Part shown: in pieces, positions 63,227 through 64,000 of the stretch | Numbering within the stretch: the first letter of the stretch is position 1 | Layout of the letters: the number at the start of each line of letters is the position of its first letter | Source of the DNA: Mesorhizobium loti | GTDB lineage: Bacteria; Pseudomonadota; Alphaproteobacteria; Rhizobiales; Rhizobiaceae | Direction of reading: 5' to 3' | DNA length: 64,000 nucleotides | NCBI GenBank assembly: GCA_014189435.1 | Contig: CP050294.1 | Span: 248,001 to 312,000 of the forward strand | Translations under genes and position numbers: made by a program | The notes under the pieces: model-generated | Databases searched by the model: none | Told to the model about the DNA's origin: nothing | The model's input: the letters and a program-made list of their open reading frames with translations, nothing else

Positions 63227-63469
63227 GAGAAACAGAAGGGCGCGCAACCGCAGGACACCGTCATCCACGCCGGCGAGCGCCTGGAAGGCCACCCAGAAGA
63301 GCGTGGCACGGTCGGCGGGCTGTGGTCCGAGGTCGACCGGGAAATCGCAATCCCCCGCCGCATGAATGCGACCACGGCGGCGTCGGGCGTCAGCGCCCGC
63401 GTCCGGGGGGAATCGCGGCGATAGTCGTCCTCGCGGCGGAGATAGCCGAGTGATCCTCCTATGGCGGCA

Positions 63470-63565
63470 AGGCGGCAGGTGATGCCGCAAGTTGAGCATC
63501 GCTCGCACAAAGGAATGAACGATCGCGCCGAGAAATCGCATGTGCCGCTGCGAAAACGGTAACGG
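63470..63565 (+). pseudogene. IS6-family transposase relic
   Basis: The frame reads VMPQVEHRSHKGMNDRAEKSH and VPLRKR, matching HRSHKGLNNRAENSHLPFRKRER of the intact IS6 transposase at 39530-40255. Only about 30 residues remain before a stop, so it is a fragment. Confidence 0.65.
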
Positions 63566-63569
63566 GCCA

Positions 63570-63830
63570 CGCAGGGCAGCGAATTCACCTCGAACGCCAT
63601 CCAGGCATGGGCCGGGTCCGTGTCGAATGGCACTACATCGTGCCTGGCAAGCCGATGCAGAATGCCTCCATCGAGGGCTTCGACGGCCGCCGCGACGAAC
63701 TGTTGAACGAGACGCTGTTCAACTCACTTTCACTGGTCCCTGGCCCCGATGGCGCGGCGACTACAACAGCGCGCGGCTCAAGTCTTCGGAATGTCGAAGC
63801 CCCCAGCCTCCTTATCCAGATATTGAAAGG
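63570..63830 (+). pseudogene. IS3-family transposase (OrfB) relic
   Basis: Two frames read EFTSNAIQAWAGS and then RVEWHYIVPGKPMQNASIEGF, RDELLNETLFNSL, followed by GDYNSARL in another frame. This is the C-terminal DDE part of an IS3 OrfB with at least two frameshifts. The window ends shortly after. Confidence 0.7.
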
Positions 63831-64000
63831 TCAGGCTCGATGACGGGGAAGGTGAAGGATTGACTGGTCTGGTTTGCGGGCCGAGCTTGTCGGCCGCTCA
63901 ATCGAAAGCGTCATTTGAGGCACTTGCTCCCCCGCGTGCAACTGGAAGACACGCTCGTCCAGTTCCTTGTCTACTTCCGTCAGACGGTGATTGAGGCGAA
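63831..64000. other. Window end without recognised gene
   Basis: No complete gene is visible in the last 170 bases. The element or gene beyond the window edge cannot be assessed. Confidence 0.4.

Noticed and set aside
1..64000. CRISPR array
   Set aside because: No regularly spaced direct repeats of 24-40 bases were seen anywhere in the window.
1..64000. tRNA or rRNA genes, or an ICE attachment site
   Set aside because: No tRNA-like cloverleaf sequence or rRNA segment was recognised, so an element boundary at a tRNA cannot be shown.

Overview
The window looks like part of a high-GC alphaproteobacterial genome, most likely Mesorhizobium or a close rhizobial relative. The evidence is the gene families together: a DUF1344 protein, a phasin, pseudoazurin, COG4280/COG4705 membrane proteins, and a rhizobial-plasmid VirB/VirD4 system next to an rcgA/rcgR-like pair. 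No rRNA, tRNA, CRISPR array, replication gene, relaxase or origin of transfer was found. I infer a symbiotic or accessory replicon, or a chromosomal island, rather than core chromosome.

Layout. 1-2.9 kb: a metal-type membrane operon (FTR1-like COG4280 protein, small membrane protein, CDF transporter, ArsB-like pump). 2.9-7.8 kb: an Fbp/AfuA-type ABC importer with an RpiR regulator. 7.9-15.1 kb: a DUF1344 protein, an FtsX/LolD-type ABC operon with an exported protein, and a two-component system. 15.2-17.0 kb: a COG4705 membrane protein and small exported proteins. 17.1-30.1 kb: a complete virD4/virB11-virB1 type IV secretion (T4SS) operon on the minus strand. 30.1-36.4 kb: divergent accessory genes (periplasmic proteins, an SNase-like protein, a membrane-bound HTH protein and an alpha/beta hydrolase resembling RcgA/RcgR, a double-HTH repressor). 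Three copies of a TAGTAAA(G/C)TGT(C/T)AA box lie in front of three transcription units here. 36.5-39.4 kb: a Y-family polymerase relic, then a two-gene CBASS-like module (S-4TM membrane effector plus CD-NTase with an AGS-C domain). 39.5-42 kb: an IS6 element that cuts off the end of a pseudoazurin gene, then decayed Crp/Fnr and LysR genes. 42-49.7 kb: an RND efflux pump and two response regulators, one with its sensor kinase. 49.8-54.5 kb: a graveyard (truncated resolvase, serine hydroxymethyltransferase fragment, EAL fragment) with a DUF2384-like protein, a phasin and a CYTH-CHAD protein. 54.7-62.3 kb: a sulfonate/organosulfur operon (FMN reductase, flavin monooxygenase, TauD-type dioxygenase, SsuABC-like importer) split by an intact IS5 element. 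62.8-64 kb: an XRE regulator and IS6/IS3 relics.

Two things stand out. First, the CBASS-like module sits on what appears to be conjugative DNA beside an IS element and gene debris. Second, at least eight otherwise well-preserved genes are each broken by loss of one base from a short homopolymer (GG, GGG, CC, TTT, A7). That pattern suggests consensus errors in the assembly more than biological decay, so several genes typed here as pseudogenes are probably intact in the cell.
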